In this document: one piece after another, positions 41,955-50,100 of the stretch
How positions within the stretch are numbered: position 1 is the first letter of the stretch
How the letters are laid out: each line of letters begins with the position of its first letter
Source of the DNA: Olsenella uli
Lineage (GTDB): Bacteria; Actinomycetota; Coriobacteriia; Coriobacteriales; Atopobiaceae
Direction: 5' to 3'
Assembly: GCF_016900775.1 (NCBI RefSeq)
Contig: NZ_JACJKN010000004.1
Location: 62,001-126,000, forward strand
DNA length: 64,000 nucleotides
The notes under the pieces: model-generated
What the model was told of the DNA's origin: nothing
The model's database searches: none
What the model saw: the letters and a program-made list of their open reading frames with translations, nothing else
Made by a program: the position numbers and the translations under genes

Positions 41955-42347
41955 ATGAAGAAGCGTCTCGTCAGGGCCGCGATCGTCTACGGCGCAGTCT
42001 GGCTCGCATGTCTTGCGTTCTACTGGGGCAGCCTCGCGACGGGCGCACTCGGCGGGGGCGGAATCATGGGCTACGTGATTCTGACGCTCGGCATTGCCCT
42101 GTCGATTGCCGGTGTCGTGGCGGCGTTCCAGGTCGGCCGCATGACTGAGCTGGGCCGGTGGCGTCTCGCCGCGCCGGTCGCAATCGCCGCGCTCTACGCG
42201 CTCCACACCGTGACGACGTTCAAACTCTCGAACGCCCTCGATCTCACCAACATCGCGCCGGCCGATTTGGTCACCTTCATATACGGCCTCGTCCCCGCCG
42301 CAATCGGCCTCGCTGTCGGCTGGGGCATGTCACTGCGTAGCCGCTGA
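41955..42347 (+). CDS. Four-helix membrane protein, unknown
   Basis: A 130-residue protein with four predicted helices (about 8-30, 38-58, 70-85 and 104-122). No family is recognised. GAGGAGGTGCCCC precedes the ATG, so it is likely expressed. It follows the ATPase relic and converges on the MFS gene. Confidence 0.7.
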   Translation: MKKRLVRAAIVYGAVWLACLAFYWGSLATGALGGGGIMGYVILTLGIALSIAGVVAAFQVGRMTELGRWRLAAPVAIAALYALHTVTTFKLSNALDLTNIAPADLVTFIYGLVPAAIGLAVGWGMSLRSR

Positions 42348-42383
42348 TCCGGAGCCCACGCGTTCTGCTCGTCCACCAATTCG

Positions 42384-42451
42384 CCGAGGCGGAGCAACTA
42401 CGGAAAACGGCGCTCGCTGAGGCCAACTTTTCCGTAATTCCTCCGTCTCGG
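42384..42451. repeat. Imperfect inverted repeat, 24-bp arms
   Basis: Arms 42384-42407 and 42428-42451 pair with about five mismatches, with ACGGAAAA/TTTTCCGT at the inner end. It separates two converging genes and may end transcription from both. Confidence 0.6.
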
Positions 42452-42477
42452 TGACGGGAATGGCGACGCGCCCGCAG

Positions 42478-43722
42478 CTACGCGTGGCGGAGCTGGCGCC
42501 GGCAGGCCAGGTACACGACAAGCGCGGCCGGCACGCAGAGCATGAGCACAGGGTAGAAGAGCTCCACGTCGAGCGAACCAAAGAGCGCGCCGCCAAGCAT
42601 GGGGCCAAGCGACATCCCCAGGTCGAGCCCGATGTAGTAGGTGCCGTTGGCAAGTCCCTCGGCATCCGGGCGCGCGAGCTTCAAAGCCGTGGACTGGCAG
42701 ACCGAGCTCATGACGCCGTAGCCGCCGGCAAGGCCGAGCGCGGCCACCATGAGCAGGGCGTCATTGGCGGCCACGGCGAGCGCGCCGATGCCCACCGCAG
42801 CCGAGACCGACGCCGCGCCCACAAAGAACGGGAAGGGCCTCGTGTCAAAGAGGTCACGCAGGGCCACGCGCAGCACAAGCAGGATGACGGCATAGGCCGG
42901 GAAGAACAGGCCCACGCTCACCGCAAGCCCGCGCGCGGCCACGTAATTCACGAGAAACGACTGAGTGGCGCAGTAGGGAATCGCAAAGAGCATGATGATG
43001 AGCGCCACCGGAACCACGCGCGGCTCCACGAGGCACGGGCGGGCAGCGGAAGCGCGGCCCTTCTCGGCCCCAGCGTCCTTCTCGGCCTCCGCTCCCTTCT
43101 CGCCCGACGCAGCGCGCGGCGGCAGGCCCCGGTCACCCACAAACTGCACGAGCACCATGATCGCGGTCGAGAAGAGCGCTGCCACCACAAAGGCCGGTCG
43201 GTAGCCCACGCTCCCCAGAAGCGCCACGCCGAGCGCCGGCGCCACCGCCATGCCGAGCGCGTTCATGGTGCCGTAGATGCCCATGCCCGAGCCCACGCGC
43301 CCGGGTGGCAGGAGGCTGCAGAACCACGTGGACATGGAGACCGAACAGCACGAGAACCCCACGCCGTTGGCCACGCGCGCGACCACGACCACGGTCGGAT
43401 TCGGTGCCATCACGTAGAGCGCGCAGGCGAGCGCCATGCAGGCTGCGCCCGCGAGGGAGAGTCGATAGCGGCTCACGCGGTCCGCCAGCCCGCCGAGCAG
43501 CGGCCGGCACACGAGAGAGACCACGTTCATGAGGCCGCCCACGACGCCCATGAGCGCTGCGCTCCCGCCGAGACTGCCCGTGAACCCCGTGATGAGCGGC
43601 GTCACGAGCATGGGGCTCGAGAAGTAGCAGAAGCCCGCCGCCAGAAGCAGCAGCGTGTCGCGAGAGAGCATGGGGCCGTGCGCATCCGCGGGCGCCGCGG
43701 CCCGCCCGGTCCTTCTCGCCAT
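42478..43722 (-). CDS. MFS transporter
   Basis: A 414-residue MFS carrier with twelve predicted helices. GGLADRVSRYRLSLAG is the conserved loop 2-3. The central loop contains ASGEKGAEAEKDAGAEKGRA, three EK units coded by three nearly adjacent variants of the dispersed word (43060-43110). Another exact word overlaps the N-terminal codons (43709). It starts 12 bp after prfC and is probably cotranscribed with it, though no functional link is known. Substrate unknown. Confidence 0.88.
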   Translation of the reverse strand: MARRTGRAAAPADAHGPMLSRDTLLLLAAGFCYFSSPMLVTPLITGFTGSLGGSAALMGVVGGLMNVVSLVCRPLLGGLADRVSRYRLSLAGAACMALACALYVMAPNPTVVVVARVANGVGFSCCSVSMSTWFCSLLPPGRVGSGMGIYGTMNALGMAVAPALGVALLGSVGYRPAFVVAALFSTAIMVLVQFVGDRGLPPRAASGEKGAEAEKDAGAEKGRASAARPCLVEPRVVPVALIIMLFAIPYCATQSFLVNYVAARGLAVSVGLFFPAYAVILLVLRVALRDLFDTRPFPFFVGAASVSAAVGIGALAVAANDALLMVAALGLAGGYGVMSSVCQSTALKLARPDAEGLANGTYYIGLDLGMSLGPMLGGALFGSLDVELFYPVLMLCVPAALVVYLACRRQLRHA

Positions 43723-43734
43723 CGCGATCGCCCC

Positions 43735-45348
43735 CTAGAACGTGACGTTGCCAAACTCGGAGAGGCGCAGGCCCTCGTTGTGCTCCTCGGCCCAGCTGAG
43801 GTTCCACGGGCTCGTGAAGAGGAGCAGCTTGCCGCCGCGCATGTCCTCCACGCGCAGGGTCTCGCGCGTGAGGTTGAGCCTGGCCACGTCGACCTCGCCG
43901 TCCTTCTCGTCAATCCAGCGGATGAGGCTGTAGGGCAAGGGCGAGCGGCGCACCTCGACGTGGTACTCGCTCTTGAGGCGCTGCTCCAGGACCTCGAACT
44001 GCAGCACGCCCACCACGCCCACGATGACGCGCTCCATGCCGGCGCCGAACTCGCGGAAGATCTGGATGGCGCCCTCCTGGGCGAGCTCCTCCATGCCCTT
44101 CACGAACTGCTTGCGCTTGAGGGTGTCCACCTGCTCGATGCGCGCGAAGTGCTCCGGCGCGAAGGTGGGGATGCCCGCAAACTGCACGCGGCGGCCCACC
44201 TTGCAGAGCGTGTCGCCGATCGAGAAGATCCCGGGGTCGAAGAGGCCCACGATGTCGCCGGCGCACGCCTCGTCCACCGTGGCGCGGTCGTCAGCCATCA
44301 TCGCCGTGCCCGTGGCCAGCTTGATTTTGCGGTCGCCCTGCACGTGGAAGGCGTCCATGCCGCGCACGAAGCGCCCCGAGCAGATGCGCAGGAAGGCGAT
44401 GCGGTCGCGGTGGTTCTTGTCCATGTTGGCCTGGATCTTGAAGACGAAGCCCGAGAAGTCCGGGTCCGTGGCCTCCACGGGCTCGCCCGTGAGCGCATCC
44501 GTGTGCGCGCCGGGAGCCGGCGAGAGGCGTAGGAAATCGCGCAGGAACGGCTCCACGCCAAAGTTGGTGAGCGCCGAGCCAAAGAAGACCGGCGTGAGCT
44601 TGCCCGTGCGCACGGCCTCGAGGTCGAACTCGTGGTCCGCGCCGTCCAGAAGCTCGATGTCGTCCATGAGGGCGCGGTGGTTCTCCTCGCCGATGAGCTC
44701 GTCGAGGGCGGCGTCGCCAAGCTCCGCCTCCACCTCGGCCACGCGCTTGGTGGCGTTGGCGCGGCCGTCGCCCTCGAAGGCGAGCACGCGGCGGCTCGCG
44801 CGGTCGAAGACGCCGCGGAACGTCCGCCCGTTGCCGATGGGCCAGTTCATGGGGTAGGTCCCGATACCCAGGACGCTCTCGATCTCCTCCATGAGGTCAA
44901 AGGGGTCGCGCGTCTCGTGGTCGAGCTTGTTCACGAAGGTGAAGATGGGGATGCCGCGCAGCGCGCACACCTTGAAGAGCTTGACGGTCTGGGCCTCCAC
45001 GCCCTTGGCGCCGTCGATCACCATGACCGCGGAGTCCGCGGCCATAAGCGTGCGATAGGTGTCCTCGGAGAAGTCCTGGTGACCCGGGGTGTCGAGGATG
45101 TTCACGCAGTGGCCCTCGTAGGTGAACTGCAGGACGGACGAGGTCACGGAGATGCCGCGCTGCTTCTCGATGTCCATCCAGTCGGAGACCGCGTGCTTGG
45201 CGCTGGCCTTGCCCTTGACCGAGCCCGCGCTCTGGATGGTGCCGGTGTAGAGCAGCAGCTTCTCCGTGAGCGTGGTCTTGCCCGCGTCCGGGTGCGAGAT
45301 GATGGCAAAGGTGCGGCGAGAAGAGATCTCCTCCTCAAGGCTTGGCAT
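43735..45348 (-). CDS. prfC: Peptide chain release factor 3
   Basis: A 537-residue translational GTPase, RF3, which recycles RF1/RF2 from the ribosome after termination. The G1 motif SHPDAGKTT (18-26), the G2 region KQRGISVTSS, G3 DTPGHQDFSEDTYR and G4 NKLDHE are all present, and SDWMDIEKQRGIS is typical of RF3 rather than EF-G. Length fits the family. The ATG 45348 follows GGAGGAACCACATG-type sequence. A variant word (43905) gives DEKDG near the C-terminus. Confidence 0.97.
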   Translation of the reverse strand: MPSLEEEISSRRTFAIISHPDAGKTTLTEKLLLYTGTIQSAGSVKGKASAKHAVSDWMDIEKQRGISVTSSVLQFTYEGHCVNILDTPGHQDFSEDTYRTLMAADSAVMVIDGAKGVEAQTVKLFKVCALRGIPIFTFVNKLDHETRDPFDLMEEIESVLGIGTYPMNWPIGNGRTFRGVFDRASRRVLAFEGDGRANATKRVAEVEAELGDAALDELIGEENHRALMDDIELLDGADHEFDLEAVRTGKLTPVFFGSALTNFGVEPFLRDFLRLSPAPGAHTDALTGEPVEATDPDFSGFVFKIQANMDKNHRDRIAFLRICSGRFVRGMDAFHVQGDRKIKLATGTAMMADDRATVDEACAGDIVGLFDPGIFSIGDTLCKVGRRVQFAGIPTFAPEHFARIEQVDTLKRKQFVKGMEELAQEGAIQIFREFGAGMERVIVGVVGVLQFEVLEQRLKSEYHVEVRRSPLPYSLIRWIDEKDGEVDVARLNLTRETLRVEDMRGGKLLLFTSPWNLSWAEEHNEGLRLSEFGNVTF

Positions 45349-45400
45349 GTGGTTCCTCCGTGGCAGTTGGTTTGAGCCCAGCTATTGTAGCCGGTATGAT

Positions 45401-45429
45401 GACAAAGGTGACAGGGTAAACTGTCATGA
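45401..45429. repeat. Single unit of the AAAGGTGACAGGGT palindrome family
   Basis: GACAAAGGTGACAGGGT followed by six variable bases and TGTCATGA matches one arm of the 2440-2516 palindrome. It stands between prfC and the lipoprotein gene, near their divergent starts. Confidence 0.7.
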
Positions 45430-45451
45430 ACTTCCACGTGAGGAGATTCCC

Positions 45452-45964
45452 ATGAGCCACCGCCGCATCGCCGCGCTCGCCCTCGTAGCCGCGCTGTCCC
45501 TCTCGCTTGCCGGGTGCTTCGGGCTGGGCGAGAAGGTCGACGAGGCCCAGAGCCTCGCCGACTCCCTCACGGATATGGCGGAGAACGCCACGGAAGTCGC
45601 GCAGACACTCGAAGACATCGACTGGGGCAAGACCGTCCGTGCCGTCGTGCGCGACGCCGCGACCGGCGAGGAGCTCGCGGAGATCACGGACCAGGCGCAG
45701 ATCGACGAGATCTTCTCGCCCCTCTCGCAGGTGAACGGCATGGCGCCCACGCCGGACGCGCCGGAGGAGTACGTCGTGGAGATCTGGGAGCCCGAGACCA
45801 TCAAGCTCGGGCAGTCGGCGGATGACGTGGGAGAGTACAAGGGCCTTGAGGTCGTCACCTACGAGGGCTCCGACGTGGTTACGCTCACCGTGGTGCCCAT
45901 CGACCTCTCGATCAACCTCGCAAGCGAGGGCGGCGTCGCCGAGGCCATCCGCGAGCTCGCGTAA
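45452..45964 (+). CDS. Lipoprotein, unknown
   Basis: A 170-residue lipoprotein. The signal peptide RRIAALALVAALSLSLAGC ends in a lipobox with C22 or nearby. The mature part has a short helical region (VDEAQSLADSLTDMAENATE) and a mixed alpha/beta domain. No family is recognised. GTGAGGAGATTCCC precedes the ATG. It stands alone. Confidence 0.75.
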   Translation: MSHRRIAALALVAALSLSLAGCFGLGEKVDEAQSLADSLTDMAENATEVAQTLEDIDWGKTVRAVVRDAATGEELAEITDQAQIDEIFSPLSQVNGMAPTPDAPEEYVVEIWEPETIKLGQSADDVGEYKGLEVVTYEGSDVVTLTVVPIDLSINLASEGGVAEAIRELA

Positions 45965-46508
45965 GCCCGCCGCGACCGGCGAGGGCCGGACGGCGGGGCC
46001 CGCGCACTCACCGCGCCACTGGCCAGTAGCGTTGCCCGGGCGCCCGTGGAACCCGGCCCGCGGGCGCCCGGGTCCCACGGGGCGCGAAGGGTCCTCGGGA
46101 CGGCGCTTTGCGGACGAGCTGCCATCTAGGCCGACTTGTGCACTGATTTGCGCGGGATGGAGAGTCACGCGCGCTTTTTCTGGCCAGAAAACCCCAGTTG
46201 CCATCCACCGCAAGGCGGGCGCCCGAGGCCAATCCCGCAGAAACCGGTGCACAAGTCGGCCTAGATGGCAGCTCCTCGCGCAAAATGGCCCAAACGGCGC
46301 CGGCCCAGGCGGGACGGCACCGGGCGGAAGGCGCGGAGCCCAAGGCGCCACGTCCAGAAAACGCGCAGCTCAGACGCTATGTAAGGAACATTTGACACCG
46401 CCTGTGCGCGCTGCGCGCGGCCCTGTCGGGCACCTTTGATGGTACGCTTGCACCCGACACGGCACGCTCTTCTCGACAGGGTCGCGCCAAGACGGAAGGG
46501 AGGCAGGC
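45965..46508. other. Gene-free 540 bp with long inverted repeat
   Basis: No convincing gene on either strand. It contains a GC-rich imperfect stem at about 46037-46085, the 28-bp inverted repeat described separately, a CTGGCCAG-type stem near 46180, and the promoter zone of the XRE gene at its right end. Confidence 0.6.
46116..46274. repeat. 28-bp perfect inverted repeat, 103-bp spacer
   Basis: Arms 46116-46143 and 46247-46274 (GAGCTGCCATCTAGGCC at the outer end) are perfect complements. The enclosed 103 bp carry a second smaller stem and no gene. A miniature mobile element or a structured RNA are both possible. Confidence 0.8.
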
Positions 46509-47138
46509 ATGGAGCTTGGGAGCCACATCAAGGCGCACCGCGCGCAGCTCGGCATCTCGCAGGACGAGCTGGCGGGGCGCATCTACGTAAGCCGCCAAAC
46601 GATCTCCTCGTGGGAGAACGACAAGACCTACCCCGACGTCCAGAGCCTGCTGCTCCTCGCCAACGTCTTTGGCACGACCATCGACGAGCTCGTGAGAGGA
46701 GACGTGGACACCATGAAAGAGACGGTCGAGAAGGACGTGCGGCTGGTCAAACGCCTGAGCTACGTAATGGTGGGCTTTCTTGCCCTCATGCTGCTGGCCA
46801 TGGTCTGGTGGACGTATCAGGTGAGCATCGCGGACCTTCCGCTCGTGCAGACGCTGCCCACGGTGGTGCTGGCAGTCGTGCTCTGGGGAATCGCGATGTT
46901 TGCCTCGGTGTGGGTCGACCGCATCAAGCGTGAGCATGACCTTGTCACCTACCAGGAGGTTCTTGCCTTCTGGGACGGCAAGCCCGTGGACCGCGAAACC
47001 GAGCGCGGTCGGCGCGAACGGCTCATCCCCCGCTGGATGAAGGTCGTGCGCGTAGCAGGCCTCGCGCTCATCGGCGCGGCGGTGGGCTACTTCTTTGGTT
47101 GCGGCGTCACCTGGCTCATGGAGACTCTGCTCGGATAA
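46509..47138 (+). CDS. XRE-family regulator with membrane tail
   Basis: A 209-residue protein: N-terminal XRE helix-turn-helix (about 5-60, IKAHRAQLGISQDELAGRIY and SRQTISSWENDKTYPDVQSL) followed by three predicted helices (about 84-105, 113-133 and 178-200). This is a common design for membrane-attached regulators in these bacteria. GGAAGGGAGGCAGGC precedes the ATG. A variant word (46726) encodes EKDV. It converges on the AraC gene. Confidence 0.9.
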   Translation: MELGSHIKAHRAQLGISQDELAGRIYVSRQTISSWENDKTYPDVQSLLLLANVFGTTIDELVRGDVDTMKETVEKDVRLVKRLSYVMVGFLALMLLAMVWWTYQVSIADLPLVQTLPTVVLAVVLWGIAMFASVWVDRIKREHDLVTYQEVLAFWDGKPVDRETERGRRERLIPRWMKVVRVAGLALIGAAVGYFFGCGVTWLMETLLG

Positions 47139-47143
47139 GTGAT

Positions 47144-47166
47144 TCAAAAGGGACTGTCACTTTTGA
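47144..47166. repeat. Palindrome over AraC stop codon
   Basis: TCAAAAGGGAC and GTCACTTTTGA flank a T with one mismatch. The TGA of the AraC gene (47146-47144) is its first three bases, and the final codons (SDSPF) are written by the repeat. Confidence 0.8.
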
Positions 47167-48139
47167 CCCACGCGCGCGGGGACATGCCCGTGAAGTCGGA
47201 GAAGGCATGACAGAAGGCCGAGGGGCTTGGGTAGCCGAGAAGGACGGCAATCTCGGAGACGCTACGCTCCCCACCCTCGAGGAGACGGCACGCGCGCGCC
47301 ATCCGCAGCCGGCGCGCATATGCGCCCACGCTCTGCCCTGTCTCGCGCCTGAACGCGTCACAGAGCCGCGATCGGCTCACGTAGAGCCTGCGTGCGAGCG
47401 CGTCGACGGAAGGTGGCACGCCGCCCTCCTCGACGGCAGCCGACAGGAGACTCCTCGCGTGACTCACCAGTGAACCCTCATCTTGTTCGGCACCTCTCCC
47501 GTCCGCCGCCAGAGACGCCATGAGGGAGGTGACGGTCGAGAGAAGCCCGAGCGACCCACCGGGGCCGAGCGGAGGACTCGCGGGTATGTTGCCGAGCGCA
47601 TGACGAATCGCCCCCTTGGCCTCGGGACCCCAGGCACCGTCGAACGCCGAGAAGAGCCCACCGAACTCCCCCGGATAGCTACGATCCAGGTCGTCGAAGA
47701 AGTCGGGCAGACAGATGATGGAGCGGGAGCGGTAGGCGTGGCCGGCGAGCAGGCGACTTGAGAGCGAGCGGGGGCCGTGCTCAACGAACGTGGCCACTTC
47801 GTCATGCGGACGGCGTGCGCCATCCCCGGCGCCGACGAACCTGATCGGAAGTCCGCAGTCCCGCGAGCACGAAACCGCATCGTCCCCCATCGTACAGGCG
47901 CAGGCGTACGGCCCGAGCGACCCCTCGAAGAGCGGCATGTCCTCAAGCGGAGCGACGTCGTGACAGAGCACGAGGCAGTGCGGCGCCGGCGCGCAGAACC
48001 ACATCGAGCCTGTCGCCACGGAGCCGCGCGCCTCGCCCACCCAGATGCCGCCCCGGCGCTCGAAGCGAACACCAAGCTGCTCGACCTGCGGCTCGAAGAG
48101 CGCAACGAGCTCGCGGGGAATGTCTCCCATGCCCGTCAT
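47144..48139 (-). CDS. AraC-family regulator
   Basis: A 331-residue AraC/XylS activator. The C-terminal 100 residues hold two helix-turn-helix units (PSVDALARRLYVSRSRLCDA and VSEIAVLLGYPSPSAFCHAF). The N-terminal 200 residues form a ligand part with several cysteines (CACTMGDDAVSCSRDC), which could sense a metal or redox signal. It is divergent from a siderophore-type ABC pair, as in YbtA/YbtPQ-like loci, so it probably activates them. Its last codons lie in a palindrome. Confidence 0.9.
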   Translation of the reverse strand: MTGMGDIPRELVALFEPQVEQLGVRFERRGGIWVGEARGSVATGSMWFCAPAPHCLVLCHDVAPLEDMPLFEGSLGPYACACTMGDDAVSCSRDCGLPIRFVGAGDGARRPHDEVATFVEHGPRSLSSRLLAGHAYRSRSIICLPDFFDDLDRSYPGEFGGLFSAFDGAWGPEAKGAIRHALGNIPASPPLGPGGSLGLLSTVTSLMASLAADGRGAEQDEGSLVSHARSLLSAAVEEGGVPPSVDALARRLYVSRSRLCDAFRRETGQSVGAYARRLRMARACRLLEGGERSVSEIAVLLGYPSPSAFCHAFSDFTGMSPRAWVKSDSPF

Positions 48140-48178
48140 CTTGAGGGTTCGTCCATCTCCCTTGAGGAATCGTCCAAG

Positions 48179-48198
48179 GTTAGTTAACCATAGCTAAC
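48179..48198. promoter_or_regulatory. GTTAGCTAT operator-like site, ABC pair
   Basis: On the - strand, bases 48198-48183 read GTTAGCTATGGTTAAC. The same word occurs at 51875 with one change and at 51906 in a more symmetric form. It lies 67 bp before the first ABC gene and 40 bp before the AraC start. A DtxR/IdeR-type metal repressor site is a reasonable guess. Confidence 0.55.
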
Positions 48199-48264
48199 AA
48201 GTAACGGCTCCCATGATACGGTGCGGCGGAATGCCAATCAAGATACGAGGGCAAGGAGGCTTCG

Positions 48265-50100
48265 ATGTCTGACTCTCAAGCAACCAAGGCGAGCGGCGCC
48301 CGCGACAAGGGCGCCGTGAGCCGTTTGCTCGCCTTTGCCGGTCCGCGCAAGACGCTCACGTACCTGGGCTGCGCGCTCTCGGCCGTCTCGATGCTCGTGA
48401 GCTTTGGCCCGTACGTCTGCATCTGGCTCGTAGCGCGCGACCTCATCGCCGTGGCCCCCGACTGGGGCGCGGCCACTGGCATCGCCGCATACGGCTGGTG
48501 GGCGTTCGGCCTTTCTGCCGCGAGCATCCTCGTCTACTTCGCCGGCCTCATGTGCACGCACCTCGCAGCCTTCCGCTGCGCGTCCAACATGCGCAAGCGC
48601 ACCACGGACCACCTCATGCACGCGAGTCTCGGCTACTTTGACACGCACGCGAGCGGCGCGCTTCGCCGCGTCGTGGACGGCTGCGCCGCCGAGACCGAGG
48701 GGCTTCTCGCACATAAGCTCCCTGACACCGCGGGCAGCATCGCCATGATCTTGGGCATGCTGGTGCTGTTCTTCGTCTTTGACTGGCGGCTCGGCCTCGC
48801 GTGCCTTGTCGCGGTGATCATCTCGCTCGGCTGCATGTTCTACATGATGGGCGGGCGAGGCATGGACTTCATGACGCGCTACATGGAGTCGCTCGTCAAG
48901 ATGAACAAGACCGGCACCGAGTACGTGCGCGGCATCCCCGTGGTCAAGGTCTTCCAGCAGACGGTCTACAGCTTCCGCGCGTTCCATGACGCCATCGAGG
49001 AGTTCACGCGGCTCGCGCAGGACTACGCCGTCACGTGGTGCCAGACGCCGCAGTCGCTCTCGCTCACCATCATCAACGGCGTCGCGATCTTCCTCGTGCC
49101 GGCGGCGATCCTCGTTGCGCCCGGCGAGGGGGACTTCGCGCGCTTTCTGGCCAACTTCGCGTTCTACGCGATCTTCTCGGCCGTGATCCCCACCGCCATG
49201 ACGCGAGTGATGTTCATGTCCGAGGCATTCCAGTCCGCTGCGGATGCGGTCTCCCGCGTGGAGGAGGTGCTGGCCGCGCCCGTAATCACCGCTCCTGCCG
49301 CGCCGCGCGCGCCCGAGAGCAACGCCATCCGCTTCGAGGACGTGACCTTTACCTACGAGGGGGCGGACGCCCCGGCGCTCGACCACGTGAGCTTTGAGGT
49401 GCCCGCCGGCGCGACGGTGGCGCTCGTGGGCCCCTCCGGCGGCGGCAAGACCACGGCGGCGAGCCTCGTGCCGCGCTTCTGGGACGCGGGCGCCGGGCGC
49501 GTGACGCTCGGCGGCGTAGACGTGCGCCAGATGGACCCGCACGACCTCATGGACCGCGTTGCCTTTGTCTTCCAGGCCAACCGCCCCTTCCGCCAGACGA
49601 TCCTGGAGAACGTGCGCGCCGCGCGCCCCGAGGCCACCCGCGAGGAGGCGCTCGCCGCCCTTGACGCCGCCCAGTGCGCGGACATCCTGGAGAAGCTGCC
49701 CCAGGGCGCCGACACGCTCGTGGGGACGGGCGGCACCCACCTCTCCGGCGGCGAGGTGCAGCGCCTCATGATCGCCCGCGCCATCCTGAAGGACGCGCCC
49801 GTGGTGGTGCTCGACGAGGCGACGGCCTTCGCCGACCCGGAGAACGAGGTCAAAATCCAGGCCGCCTTCAAGCGCCTCGCCCGCGGGCGCGACGGCTCTC
49901 CGCGCACCGTCCTCATGATCGCGCACCGCCTCTCCACGGTGCGGAACGCCGACAAGATCGTGGTGCTCGACGCCGGGCGCGTGGCCGAGCAGGGCACGCA
50001 TGACGAGCTGCTGGCGGCGGGCGGCCTCTACGCCCGCATGTGGGCCGACTACGAGAAGTCCGTGAGCTGGCGCATCACGAGCGCCGCGGAGGTGGAGTAG
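48265..50100 (+). CDS. ABC transporter, siderophore-importer type (IrtA/YbtP-like)
   Basis: A 611-residue fused membrane/ATPase protein. Walker A GPSGGGKTT (about 389), signature LSGGEVQR (about 492) and VVLDEATAFADPENE (about 511) are the pattern of IrtAB/YbtPQ, exporters by fold that import iron-siderophore complexes. Six membrane helices occupy residues 30-320. The stop is followed directly by the ATG of the second ABC gene. With the divergent AraC gene and the operator site this looks like an iron-regulated uptake locus (inference). Confidence 0.9.
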   Translation: MSDSQATKASGARDKGAVSRLLAFAGPRKTLTYLGCALSAVSMLVSFGPYVCIWLVARDLIAVAPDWGAATGIAAYGWWAFGLSAASILVYFAGLMCTHLAAFRCASNMRKRTTDHLMHASLGYFDTHASGALRRVVDGCAAETEGLLAHKLPDTAGSIAMILGMLVLFFVFDWRLGLACLVAVIISLGCMFYMMGGRGMDFMTRYMESLVKMNKTGTEYVRGIPVVKVFQQTVYSFRAFHDAIEEFTRLAQDYAVTWCQTPQSLSLTIINGVAIFLVPAAILVAPGEGDFARFLANFAFYAIFSAVIPTAMTRVMFMSEAFQSAADAVSRVEEVLAAPVITAPAAPRAPESNAIRFEDVTFTYEGADAPALDHVSFEVPAGATVALVGPSGGGKTTAASLVPRFWDAGAGRVTLGGVDVRQMDPHDLMDRVAFVFQANRPFRQTILENVRAARPEATREEALAALDAAQCADILEKLPQGADTLVGTGGTHLSGGEVQRLMIARAILKDAPVVVLDEATAFADPENEVKIQAAFKRLARGRDGSPRTVLMIAHRLSTVRNADKIVVLDAGRVAEQGTHDELLAAGGLYARMWADYEKSVSWRITSAAEVE

